Shown: piece after piece, positions 45,187 to 54,438 of the stretch | How the letters are laid out: the number at the start of each line of letters is the position of its first letter | Numbering within the stretch: the stretch's first letter is position 1 | Assembly: GCF_000377565.1 (NCBI RefSeq) | Contig: NZ_KB898366.1 | Span: 1 to 64,000 of the forward strand | DNA from: Rhizobium sp. 2MFCol3.1 | Lineage (GTDB): Bacteria > Pseudomonadota > Alphaproteobacteria > Rhizobiales > Rhizobiaceae | Reading direction: 5' to 3' | DNA length: 64,000 bases | Translations under genes and position numbers: made by a program | Notes under the pieces: generated by a model | Told to the model about the DNA's origin: nothing | Databases searched by the model: none | What the model saw: the letters and a program-made list of their open reading frames with translations, nothing else

Positions 45187-46007
45187 CTGCGCATACCCTC
45201 AACGCCAGCCAGATTTCGGCCGGCTATGGCGATAACGAAGTGCTTCATGGCCTCGACCTTGCCGTGCCGCCTGGGCGGATCACCGCGATCGTCGGCGCCA
45301 ATGCCTGCGGCAAGTCAACCTTGCTCCGCGCCATGTCCAGGCTGCTGTTTCCCCGCGAGGGCCAAGTGCTGCTCGATGGCAAATCGATCCATCGGACCGC
45401 GCCACGTCAACTCGCGCGCACGCTCGGGCTGCTACCCCAGCAGCCGATCGCCCCTGAAGGCATTACCGTTTCTGACCTCGTCGGCCGCGGCCGGCATCCA
45501 CATCAAAGCCTGTTTTCGCGCTGGACGAAAAGCGACGATGAAGCCGTGGAAAGCGCGCTCACCGCGACCAGGACAGCAGACCTCGCGGAGCGGTCGGTGG
45601 ACGAGCTTTCCGGTGGACAGCGCCAACGTGTATGGATCGCCATGGCGCTTGCTCAGCAAACGGACATCCTGCTGCTAGACGAGCCGACAACCTTCCTTGA
45701 CATCAGCCATCAGGTCGAGGTTCTCGATCTTCTGACCGATCTCAATCGGGAGCGCGGCACGACTGTCATCATGGTGCTCCATGATCTCAACCTCGCCGCG
45801 CGCTATGCGGATTATCTGGTCGCCATGCGCGATGGGCGAGTGGAGGTTAAGGGCGCGCCGGAGGAGGTCTTGACGCAGGCGACGGTCCGGCACGTTTTCG
45901 GTCTCGAAAGCGAGATCATTACCGACCCCGTCTCCGACCGGCCGATGATGCTACCGATCGGCCGGCATCGCCTCGCCGAGCGCAAGAGCCAGGCGCAACG
46001 CGCATGA
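45183..46007 (+). CDS. Siderophore ABC transporter ATPase
   Basis: This 274-residue FepC/FhuC-type ATPase has Walker A GANACGKSTLLRAM (cysteine in place of the usual glycine before GKS), Q-loop LLPQQPIAPEGITV, signature ELSGGQRQRVWIAMALAQQ, Walker B ILLLDEPTTFLDISHQ and switch H in VLHDLNLAARYAD. It is coupled to permease 2 and to the downstream reductase gene by 4-base overlaps. Confidence 0.95.
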   Translation: MTAHTLNASQISAGYGDNEVLHGLDLAVPPGRITAIVGANACGKSTLLRAMSRLLFPREGQVLLDGKSIHRTAPRQLARTLGLLPQQPIAPEGITVSDLVGRGRHPHQSLFSRWTKSDDEAVESALTATRTADLAERSVDELSGGQRQRVWIAMALAQQTDILLLDEPTTFLDISHQVEVLDLLTDLNRERGTTVIMVLHDLNLAARYADYLVAMRDGRVEVKGAPEEVLTQATVRHVFGLESEIITDPVSDRPMMLPIGRHRLAERKSQAQRA

Positions 46008-47077
46008 GCACGGGTCTTGAATTCCAGCTTTCGGGCATAGCATATCCGCAGGACCCGGCGCATATGCTCGACGAGATATGCGAACATTTCGTCGAACATT
46101 CCGAGGTGCTGAGAAACGCCGACCGTGCCGTGTTGAAAAGCCCATTCGGAACGGCCAGCATCCACCTTCAAGATCAGAGACTGCTGATCGATCTGAACTG
46201 CCCGTCGGAACACAGCCTACAGATGGTCCGCACGAGCCTCGCCGAGCATCTGTTTTATTTCGCCGGCGAGACGGAATTTGACCTCACATGGTCGCAGCCC
46301 GTTTCGGCAGCGTTGCTGCCGAACCTGCATGAAGTCATGGTGACCGGGGCCGAAGATGTCACGCCTCACATGCGGCGGGTCAAGGTAAGCTGTGCCGACG
46401 TTACCCCTTTCATCGGCGGCGACATGCATGTCCGCATCCTCGTGCCGCCGAGGGGACGGCAGCCGGTTTGGCCCCGCTATCGAACGGATGGCCGCATTGC
46501 ATGGCCCGACGGTGAGGATGAGCTTCTCGTGCGTGCCTATACGATCCGCGCGGTCGATGTCGAACGTCAAGAACTATGGATCGACTTCTTCCAGCATCCG
46601 ATGCCGGGTGTCGCGACACCAGGCGCGGACTTTGCCCGCAATTGCCAGATTGGCGATCGGCTTGGCTTGCTCGGTCCGGGCAGCGGCGGTCTGCCGGTGT
46701 CCTCTCGAATGCTGCTCGTCGGCGACGAAAGCGCTTTGCCGGGAATTGCCCGCATCGTCGCCGAAGTTGCGCCTGGGACGGATATCGAGGCAATCATCGA
46801 AGTGGAAGATAGTCGCGAGGAGCAGCCGCTGCCGACCGAAGGCACGCTGACGGTGCGCTGGCTGCATCGCAGACGCTATGCTTCGGGCGCGAACGGTGTT
46901 TTAGCAGATCAGGCCAAGGCCGCGATTGCCGCCTCGGATCCCGACACCTTTGTCTGGGTTGCCTGCGAGAAGGACGACGCCAGGTCGGTGCGCAGCTTCC
47001 TCAAGAGCCGAAAGCATGACCGAAAGTCGATGTATGTTGCTTGGTACTGGGAGTGGGATGCGGGTACCGCGATCTAG
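46004..47077 (+). CDS. Siderophore-interacting FAD reductase with N-terminal DUF2218-like domain
   Basis: In this 357-residue protein, residues 1-90 resemble DUF2218 (HFVEHSEVLRNADRAVLKSP, LLIDLNCPSEHSLQMVRTSL). Residues about 95-357 are a siderophore-interacting protein of the ViuB/YqjH family: VTPHMRRVKVSC, the FAD-binding RAYTIRAVDVERQELWIDF (RxYT), GDRLGLLGPG, MLLVGDESALPGIARIVAE and the C-terminal YVAWYWEWDAG. It reduces Fe(III)-siderophore in the cytoplasm to release iron. It completes the uptake operon. Confidence 0.9.
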   Translation: MSTGLEFQLSGIAYPQDPAHMLDEICEHFVEHSEVLRNADRAVLKSPFGTASIHLQDQRLLIDLNCPSEHSLQMVRTSLAEHLFYFAGETEFDLTWSQPVSAALLPNLHEVMVTGAEDVTPHMRRVKVSCADVTPFIGGDMHVRILVPPRGRQPVWPRYRTDGRIAWPDGEDELLVRAYTIRAVDVERQELWIDFFQHPMPGVATPGADFARNCQIGDRLGLLGPGSGGLPVSSRMLLVGDESALPGIARIVAEVAPGTDIEAIIEVEDSREEQPLPTEGTLTVRWLHRRRYASGANGVLADQAKAAIAASDPDTFVWVACEKDDARSVRSFLKSRKHDRKSMYVAWYWEWDAGTAI

Positions 47078-47233
47078 GGGGATCCTTGGGTTCCCGGTCG
47101 TGGATCGAGGTTGCGCCAATCGAGCAGCCTTTCCACTTGCCGTGTAGCATTGCAGGGAGTCACCCATGGCTGTCGCCATCTCGCGATGCCGGCAGGGGTC
47201 GCGCTGCCATGGCAATCGGCCCTGCGGAAGCGG

Positions 47234-48253
47234 CTACCGGAGCAGCGGCGGGATTTCGGAGACGGTGGGCTCGAAACTTCCGTGCTCGATCAGCTCGAAC
47301 ATCCTGGTCAACATTGCCGGGACGTCCTGGCGGACCATTTCGATGTTGTCGCCTAAGAGGGCGACGAGAGGGTCGTAGTCGAAGCAGCCGAGGGCGAATT
47401 CCTGTTCGCTGACAGGTCCGGCAAGCCGCAACCAGCGCAGCACGCCTTCAAGCGTAATCGTCGAATTGACGAACATGCCTCTGGAGAAGGGCAGGCCGCT
47501 GGCGGCGCGCTCCTGGAGTGCGCTTTGCGCCTTTTCAGGGGCGTAACCACAGGCGATGACCCTGTCGTCCTCAAGGTCGATGCCATGATCCGCATGTGCC
47601 TGGCGAAACCCCCTTAAGCGCTCCATCGTGTTGTGATCGCCGCCGCGGCCGCCAACGAACATCAGCGGCTCCATGGCGCCAAATCGTTGATGGCAACTGA
47701 CGAGAATTCTCCGCGTCAGCTCGCGGGCACCCGCGAAATTGTCGGAAATGACGGAAGGCGCGAGTTTGCCTGGGAGATCGAGGTTGATGGTGCGCACGCC
47801 GGCGGCGGCGCAAAGCTCGGTGATCCTGTCGGGGTCGGTAGCACCTGTCGCGATCACGCAATCCACCTGATACGAAAGCATCGTTCGGGCGGCCTCGATC
47901 TCAAGCGCGGGGTCGCGTCGCGTGCAGGTGATGAGTGGGAAGAGGCCCTTGTCACGCGCCATGGTCTCGAAGAGCTCGACGATCGAGCCGAAATACCGGT
48001 TGTCGTACTTGGGAACGATCATGCCGATGATGTGCGACTTCTCGCGGCGCAGGAGACTTGCCTGCATGTTGAGCGCGTAACCTTGCTCCTCGGCGATGCG
48101 CGTTATCTTCTCGGCAAGCTGTTTGCTGATGCGACGCTTTTTCCAGTTTCCGTTCAAGACAGCGCTGACCGCGCTCGCGGAGGTGCCCGCGAGTTCGGCA
48201 AGGTCGTAGATCGTCGTTCGCTTCTGCTGCCTGTCCAGACTCAAAATTCTCAT
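47234..48253 (-). CDS. LacI-family repressor of the ribitol operon
   Basis: This 339-residue protein has a LacI HTH at about residues 12-35 (TTIYDLAELAGTSASAVSAV then LNGNWKKRRIS, a variant hinge-helix region), followed by IAEEQGYALNMQASLLRREK and a periplasmic-binding-like domain (HIIGMIVPKYDNRYFGSIVE, DCVIATGATDPDRI, TINLDLPGKLAPSVISDNFA). It is divergent from the sugar transporter and probably represses it through the palindrome at 48308-48339; ribitol or D-ribulose as inducer is inference. Confidence 0.9.
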   Translation of the reverse strand: MRILSLDRQQKRTTIYDLAELAGTSASAVSAVLNGNWKKRRISKQLAEKITRIAEEQGYALNMQASLLRREKSHIIGMIVPKYDNRYFGSIVELFETMARDKGLFPLITCTRRDPALEIEAARTMLSYQVDCVIATGATDPDRITELCAAAGVRTINLDLPGKLAPSVISDNFAGARELTRRILVSCHQRFGAMEPLMFVGGRGGDHNTMERLRGFRQAHADHGIDLEDDRVIACGYAPEKAQSALQERAASGLPFSRGMFVNSTITLEGVLRWLRLAGPVSEQEFALGCFDYDPLVALLGDNIEMVRQDVPAMLTRMFELIEHGSFEPTVSEIPPLLR

Positions 48254-48307
48254 CTCCTGTATCGGGCGCTAACTTGACATCAAACGAGAGAAGTGGCAAA
48301 TCTTGCT

Positions 48308-48339
48308 TCATCGATTGAGCAAGTGCGCTCAATCGATGA
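48308..48339. promoter_or_regulatory. LacI-type operator
   Basis: TCATCGATTGAGC (48308-48320) and its exact reverse complement (48327-48339) flank AAGTGC. Perfect 13-bp arms between divergent repressor and transporter genes make this the likely operator for both. Confidence 0.75.
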
Positions 48340-48508
48340 TACGTGTCAGCTAGGAGGCTGGCACCGGGAGGTGATTTCGCAGCTATTGGTGGTCCTCTTT
48401 GCCGTGCGGCTCTCGTCGAGCTGCGGCTTGGGGCAATGACGCATGGCGCGTCAGGCCGATGTTGCGGCAATGGCCGAACCTTGCCGTTGGTCAATTAAGG
48501 AGGAGAAC

Positions 48509-49555
48509 ATGACCTATCGCAAACTTTCCCTGATGTCGGCGACCATGCTGATGGCGCTCGGGGGAGCAGCATTCGCCCAGGAAGCGTCCACGGTGGCGTT
48601 CCTGATGCCCGATCAGGCGTCGACCCGCTATGAGCAGCACGATTTTCCGGGCTTCAAGGCCGAAATGGAAAAGCTGTGCGCCAAGTGCACCGTCGTCTAC
48701 CAGAACGCCAATGGCGATGCATCGCTGCAGCAGCAACAGTTCAACTCGGTGATTGCGCAGGGCGCCAAGGTCGTGGTCCTCGATCCGGTCGATTCCGCCG
48801 CCGCCGCTGGCCTCGTGGAACTCGCGCAGTCCCAGGACGTCAAGGTCATCGCCTATGACCGTCCGATCCCCGACAAGCCTGCCGATTTCTACGTCTCCTT
48901 CGACAATGAAGGTATCGGCTACGCGATTGCCAAGTCGCTCGTCGAGCATCTGAAGAAGGCAGGCGTGCCTGACGGCGCCGGCGTGCTTGAGATCAATGGT
49001 TCGCCGACAGACGCGGCCGCCGGCCTCATTCGCGACGGCATCCATCGCGGCCTGAAGGAATCCAAGTACAAGACGCTTGCTGAATTCGACACGCCGGAAT
49101 GGGCGCCGCCGAAAGCGCAGGAATGGGCTGCCGGCCAGATCACGCGCTTCGGCGCCGAGATCAAGGGCGTGGTTGCCGCCAATGACGGCACCGGCGGCGG
49201 CGCAATCGCCGCCTTCAAGGCAGCGGGCGTCAACCCCGTTCCGCCGGTCACCGGCAACGATGCGACGATCGCGGCACTGCAGCTCATCATCTCGGGCGAC
49301 CAGTACAACACGATCTCCAAGCCTTCCGAGATCGTGGCGGCCGCGGCCGCACAGGTGGCGGTCCAGCTCATCAAGGGCGAGAAGCCGGAAGCCAAGACGA
49401 CGCTCTACAACACGCCGTCGCAGCTCTTCATCCCTGCTGTCGTCACCGCTGAAAACATCAAGGCGGAAATCTTCGACAAGAAGATCCAGACGGCTGAGCA
49501 GATTTGCACCGGCGAATATGCCGAGGGCTGCAAGAAGCTCGGCATCGGCAACTAA
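48509..49555 (+). CDS. Periplasmic sugar/polyol-binding protein
   Basis: ATG 48509 follows the strong site AAGGAGGAG and gives 348 residues with a signal peptide (LMSATMLMALGGAAFAQE). It is a type I (RbsB/XylF) binding protein: STVAFLMPDQASTRYEQHDF, VVYQNANGDASLQQQQFNSV, VVVLDPVDSAAAAGLVELAQ, VKVIAYDRPI and GVVAANDGTGGGAIAAF. It has four cysteines around CAKC and CTGEYAEGC. With the dehydrogenase downstream it probably binds ribitol. Confidence 0.92.
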   Translation: MTYRKLSLMSATMLMALGGAAFAQEASTVAFLMPDQASTRYEQHDFPGFKAEMEKLCAKCTVVYQNANGDASLQQQQFNSVIAQGAKVVVLDPVDSAAAAGLVELAQSQDVKVIAYDRPIPDKPADFYVSFDNEGIGYAIAKSLVEHLKKAGVPDGAGVLEINGSPTDAAAGLIRDGIHRGLKESKYKTLAEFDTPEWAPPKAQEWAAGQITRFGAEIKGVVAANDGTGGGAIAAFKAAGVNPVPPVTGNDATIAALQLIISGDQYNTISKPSEIVAAAAAQVAVQLIKGEKPEAKTTLYNTPSQLFIPAVVTAENIKAEIFDKKIQTAEQICTGEYAEGCKKLGIGN

Positions 49556-49624
49556 AAGCCGATCCGCCATTCCGGCCGCACCGCGTGCGGCCGGTTTCTC
49601 AAGGACGTACAAAGGCCTTCAGCC

Positions 49625-50446
49625 ATGAGCACCACAGCAAGCAATGTACCGGAGCGCGGGCAGCCCATCCTGCGACTGCGAAACGTGTCGAAGAATTTCG
49701 GTGCCGTCTCGGCGCTGACCGATATAGAACTGGACGTCAAGGCGGGCGAAGTCGTGGCCCTGGTGGGAGACAACGGCGCCGGCAAGTCGACCCTGGTCAA
49801 GGTTCTGGCGGGCGTTCACCAGCCATCTTCCGGCTCGATCGAATTCTGCGGCCAGAGTGTCTCGCTCGACAGCCCCGGCAAGGCGCTGGAGCTCGGCATC
49901 GCCACGGTGTTCCAGGATCTGGCGCTCTGCGAAAACCTCGACGTCGTCGCCAACCTGTTCCTCGGGCATGAACTTTCGCCCTGGGCGCTCGACGAGGTGG
50001 CGATGGAGGTCCGCGCCTGGACGCTGCTTCGGGAGCTGGCCGCGCGCATACCATCCGTCAGAGAGCCGATCGCCTCGCTCTCCGGCGGCCAACGCCAGAC
50101 GGTTGCCATCGCAAGGTCGCTGCTGCTCAATCCGAAGATCATCATGCTCGACGAGCCGACCGCCGCACTCGGCGTCGCGCAGACCGCCGAGGTGCTCAAT
50201 CTCATCGAGCGGGTTCGTGATCGCGGCCTTGGCGTGATCATCATCAGCCACAACATGGAAGACGTGCGCGCCGTCGCCGATCGCATCGTCGTATTGCGGT
50301 TGGGCCGGAACAACGGCGTCTTCACGCCAGATGCCTCCAACCAGGAACTCGTCGCCTCGATCACGGGTGCCACGGAAAATTCCGTCTCGCGCCGTATCGA
50401 GCGCAAGACAGGCACGGCGCAGGAACACAGCGGGAGACCGGCATGA
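49625..50446 (+). CDS. Sugar ABC transporter ATPase, single-domain
   Basis: In this 273-residue protein: Walker A GDNGAGKSTLVKVL, Q-loop VFQDLALCENLDVVANL, signature SLSGGQRQTVAIARSL, Walker B IIMLDEPTAALGV and switch H in IISHNMEDV. It holds one ATPase domain, like FrcA, rather than the tandem RbsA/XylG type. Its stop overlaps the permease ATG (ATGA). Confidence 0.93.
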   Translation: MSTTASNVPERGQPILRLRNVSKNFGAVSALTDIELDVKAGEVVALVGDNGAGKSTLVKVLAGVHQPSSGSIEFCGQSVSLDSPGKALELGIATVFQDLALCENLDVVANLFLGHELSPWALDEVAMEVRAWTLLRELAARIPSVREPIASLSGGQRQTVAIARSLLLNPKIIMLDEPTAALGVAQTAEVLNLIERVRDRGLGVIIISHNMEDVRAVADRIVVLRLGRNNGVFTPDASNQELVASITGATENSVSRRIERKTGTAQEHSGRPA

Positions 50447-51705
50447 GCCAGAAACCATCCGATACAACACTCGCACCCGCCACGACGCTCGATCGCAGCG
50501 ACGAACGCGTTCGCCACGACGACAGCATGATGGCGATGGTCGGGGCCTTCATCGATCGCGTCAAATCCGGCGATCTCGGCATGCTTCCGGTCGCGGTCGG
50601 GCTGATCGTCATCTCGACTGTCTTCTCGCTGCTCAATCCGGTGTTTCTCGCGCCGAACAATCTCGTCAACCTGCTCTTCGATTGCGCGACCGTCGGGATC
50701 ATTTCGCTCGGCATCGTCTGCGTGCTGATGCTTGGCGAAATCGACCTTTCCGTCGGCTCGATGAGCGGCTTGTCATCCGCCATTCTCGGCGTGCTCTGGG
50801 TGAACAACGGCGTTCCGTTCGTCGTCGCGATCATCGCGGCCATCGCCGCCGGCGCGGTCATCGGAACAGTCTACGCCGTGCTCTACAACCGGTTGGGAAT
50901 GCCAAGCTTCGTGGCCACGCTCGCCGGCTTGCTCGCGCTGCTCGGCATGCAGCTCTATATCCTGGGTCCCAGCGGCAGCATCAACCTTCCATATGCTTCC
51001 CCGCTGGTCCGCTTCGGCCAGATCCTGGTGATGCCCGATTGGCTGTCCTATCTGCTGGCCTTGGTTCCGGGCGCGGTGATCATCGCCAAGGGCGTGCGGA
51101 CACGCCAGCAGCGCGCTGCCGTCAACCTGTCCTCGCAACCCTTTGCCGCAACTGCGATCAAGGCCGTCGTGTTGACCGCGGCACTCGAATTCGCGGTCTA
51201 TTATCTCAACCTCGGTCGCGGCATTCCGTGGATGTTCGGCCTGTTCGTCGCCATCGCGGTGGTCCTGAACTACGGGTTGACGCGCACCCAATGGGGACGC
51301 TCGATGTTCGCCGTCGGCGGCAATCGCGAAGCCGCACGGCGCGCCGGCATCAATGTTCGCCGCATCTATCTGAGCGCCTTCGTGCTTTGCTCGACACTCG
51401 CGACTATCGGCGGCATTCTGTCGGCATCGCGTCTTGCCTCGTCGAGCCAGCAGGCCGGCACGGGTGACGTCAACCTCAATGCCATCGCCGCCGCCGTGAT
51501 CGGCGGGACGAGCCTCTTCGGCGGCCGTGGCAGCGCCTATTCCGCGCTGCTCGGGATCATCGTCATCCAGGCGATTTCCAACGGCCTGACCCTGCTCAAC
51601 CTCAGCTCTTCATTGCGCTACATGATCACGGGCGGCGTTCTCGCCATTGCCGTCATCGTCGATTCGCTCGCCCGCCGTTCCCGCGTCAGCCACGGACGCG
51701 CCTGA
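50443..51705 (+). CDS. Sugar ABC transporter permease
   Basis: This 420-residue XylH/RbsC-type permease has a polar N-terminus of about 50 residues, then about ten or more helices. Family motifs: GIVCVLMLGEIDLSVGSMSG, GMPSFVATLAGLLALLGMQL, GRSMFAVGGNREAARRAGIN, LNAIAAAVIGGTSLFGGRGS and GIIVIQAISNGLTLLNLSSS. XylH-type length fits. It forms the channel with the binding protein and ATPase encoded before it. Confidence 0.93.
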   Translation: MSQKPSDTTLAPATTLDRSDERVRHDDSMMAMVGAFIDRVKSGDLGMLPVAVGLIVISTVFSLLNPVFLAPNNLVNLLFDCATVGIISLGIVCVLMLGEIDLSVGSMSGLSSAILGVLWVNNGVPFVVAIIAAIAAGAVIGTVYAVLYNRLGMPSFVATLAGLLALLGMQLYILGPSGSINLPYASPLVRFGQILVMPDWLSYLLALVPGAVIIAKGVRTRQQRAAVNLSSQPFAATAIKAVVLTAALEFAVYYLNLGRGIPWMFGLFVAIAVVLNYGLTRTQWGRSMFAVGGNREAARRAGINVRRIYLSAFVLCSTLATIGGILSASRLASSSQQAGTGDVNLNAIAAAVIGGTSLFGGRGSAYSALLGIIVIQAISNGLTLLNLSSSLRYMITGGVLAIAVIVDSLARRSRVSHGRA

Positions 51706-51727
51706 TCAAACTTCAAGGAGTAAATTC

Positions 51728-52456
51728 ATGACCGACCTCATGAAAGGCAAAGTTGCCGCCATCACCGGTTCGGCGTCCGGCATTGGCCTCGAATGCGCCC
51801 GCACACTGCACGCCGAAGGCGCGACGGTTGTTCTGATCGACCGCGCCAAGGACAAGTTGGATGAAATCTGCCGGGAATTCGGCGAGCGCGCATTCCCTCT
51901 GGTCGTCGATCTTCTCGACGGCAAGCAGCTCTCGGGCATCCTTCCCAGGATTATGGAGATCGCCGGCAGGCTCGACATCTTCCACGCCAATGCCGGCGCC
52001 TATATCGGCGGGCAGGTCGCGCAAGGCGATCCCGATGCCTGGGACAGGATGCTGAACCTCAACATCAACGCCGCCTTCCGCTCCGTTCATGCCGTCTTGC
52101 CACACATGATCGCCCAGAAGTCGGGCGACATCCTGTTCACCAGCTCGATCGCCGGTGTCGTTCCTGTTGTCTGGGAGCCGATCTACACCGCCTCGAAATT
52201 CGCGGTGCAGGCGTTCGTGCATTCGACACGCCGCCAGGTGGCGCAGCACGGCGTGCGCGTCGGCGCCGTCCTGCCGGGTCCGGTCGTCACCGCGCTGCTC
52301 GATGATTGGCCGAAGGCGAAGATGGAGGAAGCGCTTGCCAACGGCAGCCTGATGCAGCCCAAGGAAGTCGCAGACTGCGTGCTCTTCATGCTCTCGCGGC
52401 CCCGCAACGTCACCATCCGCGACCTCGTAATCCTCCCGAATAGCGTCGACCTCTAA
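51728..52456 (+). CDS. rbtD: Ribitol 2-dehydrogenase
   Basis: ATG 51728 behind AAGGAG gives 242 residues, a classical SDR that oxidises ribitol to D-ribulose with NAD. NAD loop TGSASGIGLECARTLH, HANAGAYIGGQVAQGDPDAW, catalytic S in LFTSSIAGVVPV, Y and K in YTASKFAVQAFVHSTRRQVA, then VGAVLPGPVVTALLDDWPKA. These stretches match the Klebsiella ribitol dehydrogenase as recalled nearly word for word, including the end VILPNSVDL, so the substrate is quite sure. It lies between transporter and kinase genes. Confidence 0.92.
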   Translation: MTDLMKGKVAAITGSASGIGLECARTLHAEGATVVLIDRAKDKLDEICREFGERAFPLVVDLLDGKQLSGILPRIMEIAGRLDIFHANAGAYIGGQVAQGDPDAWDRMLNLNINAAFRSVHAVLPHMIAQKSGDILFTSSIAGVVPVVWEPIYTASKFAVQAFVHSTRRQVAQHGVRVGAVLPGPVVTALLDDWPKAKMEEALANGSLMQPKEVADCVLFMLSRPRNVTIRDLVILPNSVDL

Positions 52457-52518
52457 AAAATCGTGGTCTCCGCGCGTTGCGCGGGCATCAGCCATTCATG
52501 CCAGAAAGATGAGAGACC

Positions 52519-54135
52519 ATGAGCGACGAAGTCCAAACACCGCGCTACGTGATCGGCGTTGACGTCGGCACCGGAAGCGCTCGCGCGGGGGTGTTCGATC
52601 TCGGCGGACGGATGCTTTCTTCCGCCAAGCGCGACATCTCGCTCTACCGCGAGGCCGGATCGATCGTCGAGCAGTCGAGCAACGAGATCTGGCAGGCGGT
52701 GTGCGAGGCCGTGCGTCAGTCCGTTCACGATGCCGCCGTAACCCGAGAAGCCGTTGTCGGATTGGGCTTCGACGCCACATGCTCGCTCGTCGTTCTCGGC
52801 GATCAGGGCAAGCCCTTGCCCGTCGGCCCCTCCAAAGACCCGGAACGCAACATCATCGTCTGGATGGATCACCGTGCGGTTTCCCAGGCGGAGCGGATCA
52901 ATGCGCTCGGCCACGAGGTCCTGCGCTATGTCGGCGGCCGTATCTCTCCGGAGATGGAGACGCCCAAGCTGCTGTGGCTGAAAGAGAACCGGCAGGAGGT
53001 ATTCGATGCGGCGTGGCAATTCTTCGATCTCGCCGATTTCCTGACCTGGCGCGCCACGGGCGACCTCTCGCGCTCCACCTGCACCGTGACCTGCAAGTGG
53101 ACCTATCTCGCGCATGAGAAGCGCTGGGATCCGACATATTTCGAAGAGATCGGCCTCGGCGCGTTGGCGGATGACGGCTTTGCCCGTATCGGCCAGGCGA
53201 TCGTCGAACCGGGCTCGGCGCTTGGCGGCGGCCTGACGCAGGCGGCGGCAGCGGAACTTGGGCTGTTACCTGGGACGGCAGTCGCGGCAGGATTGATCGA
53301 CGCCCACGCCGGCGGGATCGGGACGGTCGGCTTTGGCGACGGGCCGACGGCAAACCTCGGCTATGTCTTCGGCACCTCATCCTGCACGATGACATCGACC
53401 GTCGAACCTGGCTTCGTGCAGGGCGTTTGGGGGCCTTACTATTCGGCGATGGTTCCCGGGCTTTGGCTCAACGAAGGCGGGCAGAGTGCTGCGGGTGCTG
53501 CGATCGAACAGCTTCTTTCATTTCATCCTGCAGCCGTTGAGGCCACGCGGATCGCAAAAGACAAGGGCCAATCGCTCCCCGTCATGCTTGCCGACCTTGC
53601 TGGCAGCGCGGCAGGCGCCGATGCCACCTCGCTCGTGACAGGTCTTCACGTCGTCCCTGAATTCCTGGGCAACCGCGCACCTCTCGCCGACCCGCACGCT
53701 CGCGCGCTGATCGCAGGCCTCGGCATGGAGCGCGATATCGACAGCCTCGTCCGGCTCTATGTGGCCGGCCTCTATGGCATCGGCTATGGTCTCAGGCAGA
53801 TCATCGACGCGCAGGCGGAGGCGGGCGTCGAGATCGATACCGTCGTCATCAGCGGCGGGGCTGGACAGCAGGCCTTCGTTCGCCAGCTTCTGGCGGACGC
53901 TTGTGGCAAACCCATCGTCGCAACTTCGGCCGATGAGCCGGTATTGTTGGGCGCTGCGATTCTCGGCGCGGTCGCCAGCGGCAGTTACAGCGATGTACGC
54001 GAAGCGATGACCAAGCTGACGATGGTTGATGGGACGTTCACGCCGTCAGCGGGGGAGACCGCCGATGTTCACCGGAGAAGATATGACGCTTTCAAGTCGC
54101 TACAGCAGCTGGGCCAGCAAATGCGCGACTACTGA
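52519..54135 (+). CDS. FGGY-family D-ribulokinase
   Basis: This 538-residue protein would phosphorylate D-ribulose to D-ribulose 5-phosphate, joining ribitol to the pentose phosphate pathway. FGGY features: YVIGVDVGTGSARAGVFDLG (phosphate-1 loop), VVGLGFDATCSLVVL, NIIVWMDHRAVSQAERINA, GLIDAHAGGIGTVGFGDG, EFLGNRAPLADPHARALIAG and the C-terminal ISGGAGQQAFVRQLLADA. The layout matches the YDR109C/FGGY type ribulokinases rather than xylulokinase. It is last in the operon, with a terminator about 270 bases after its stop. Confidence 0.9.
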   Translation: MSDEVQTPRYVIGVDVGTGSARAGVFDLGGRMLSSAKRDISLYREAGSIVEQSSNEIWQAVCEAVRQSVHDAAVTREAVVGLGFDATCSLVVLGDQGKPLPVGPSKDPERNIIVWMDHRAVSQAERINALGHEVLRYVGGRISPEMETPKLLWLKENRQEVFDAAWQFFDLADFLTWRATGDLSRSTCTVTCKWTYLAHEKRWDPTYFEEIGLGALADDGFARIGQAIVEPGSALGGGLTQAAAAELGLLPGTAVAAGLIDAHAGGIGTVGFGDGPTANLGYVFGTSSCTMTSTVEPGFVQGVWGPYYSAMVPGLWLNEGGQSAAGAAIEQLLSFHPAAVEATRIAKDKGQSLPVMLADLAGSAAGADATSLVTGLHVVPEFLGNRAPLADPHARALIAGLGMERDIDSLVRLYVAGLYGIGYGLRQIIDAQAEAGVEIDTVVISGGAGQQAFVRQLLADACGKPIVATSADEPVLLGAAILGAVASGSYSDVREAMTKLTMVDGTFTPSAGETADVHRRRYDAFKSLQQLGQQMRDY

Positions 54136-54438
54136 TCCGTTGCCACAAGGCTAAAGGTCCGGAATGCTGCCAGCACCCGGCGATTCCATTCCATGTCGAG
54201 TGATGCTCGTCGGCTTCGACCATCCGACTGGCATAACGGCTTCGAACACGACCCCGAAGAAGCGGCAGGGGTTCGGATCCGCCCGTTGACCGAGCTGCCT
54301 AGAGCGGCAAACAGATGGTGGCGACCCACTCGCCGTTTCTATCGATCGGCCGGGTGGCTGCCGACGGCAACACCGCCGGGCCAACTTCACCTCCCGGAAA
54401 TTCGCTGGGGCCTTTCGACCCCAGCGTTTTTGCTTCCA
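54136..54438. other. Intergenic region behind the ribitol operon
   Basis: No gene is recognised in about 300 bases. It ends with an intrinsic terminator. Confidence 0.5.
54403..54431 (+). terminator. Intrinsic terminator of the ribitol operon
   Basis: CGCTGGGG and CCCCAGCG form a perfect 8-bp stem with loop CCTTTCGA, followed by TTTTT. Confidence 0.85.

Noticed and set aside
48491..49612. Long minus-strand frame of 373 codons opposite the ribitol-binding protein
   Set aside because: It is the antisense of a well-supported periplasmic binding protein; no family motifs, arginine- and leucine-rich as GC-rich shadows are.
50331..51467. 378-codon plus-strand frame overlapping the sugar permease
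   Set aside because: Arginine-rich out-of-frame reading of the permease gene, without membrane segments or motifs.
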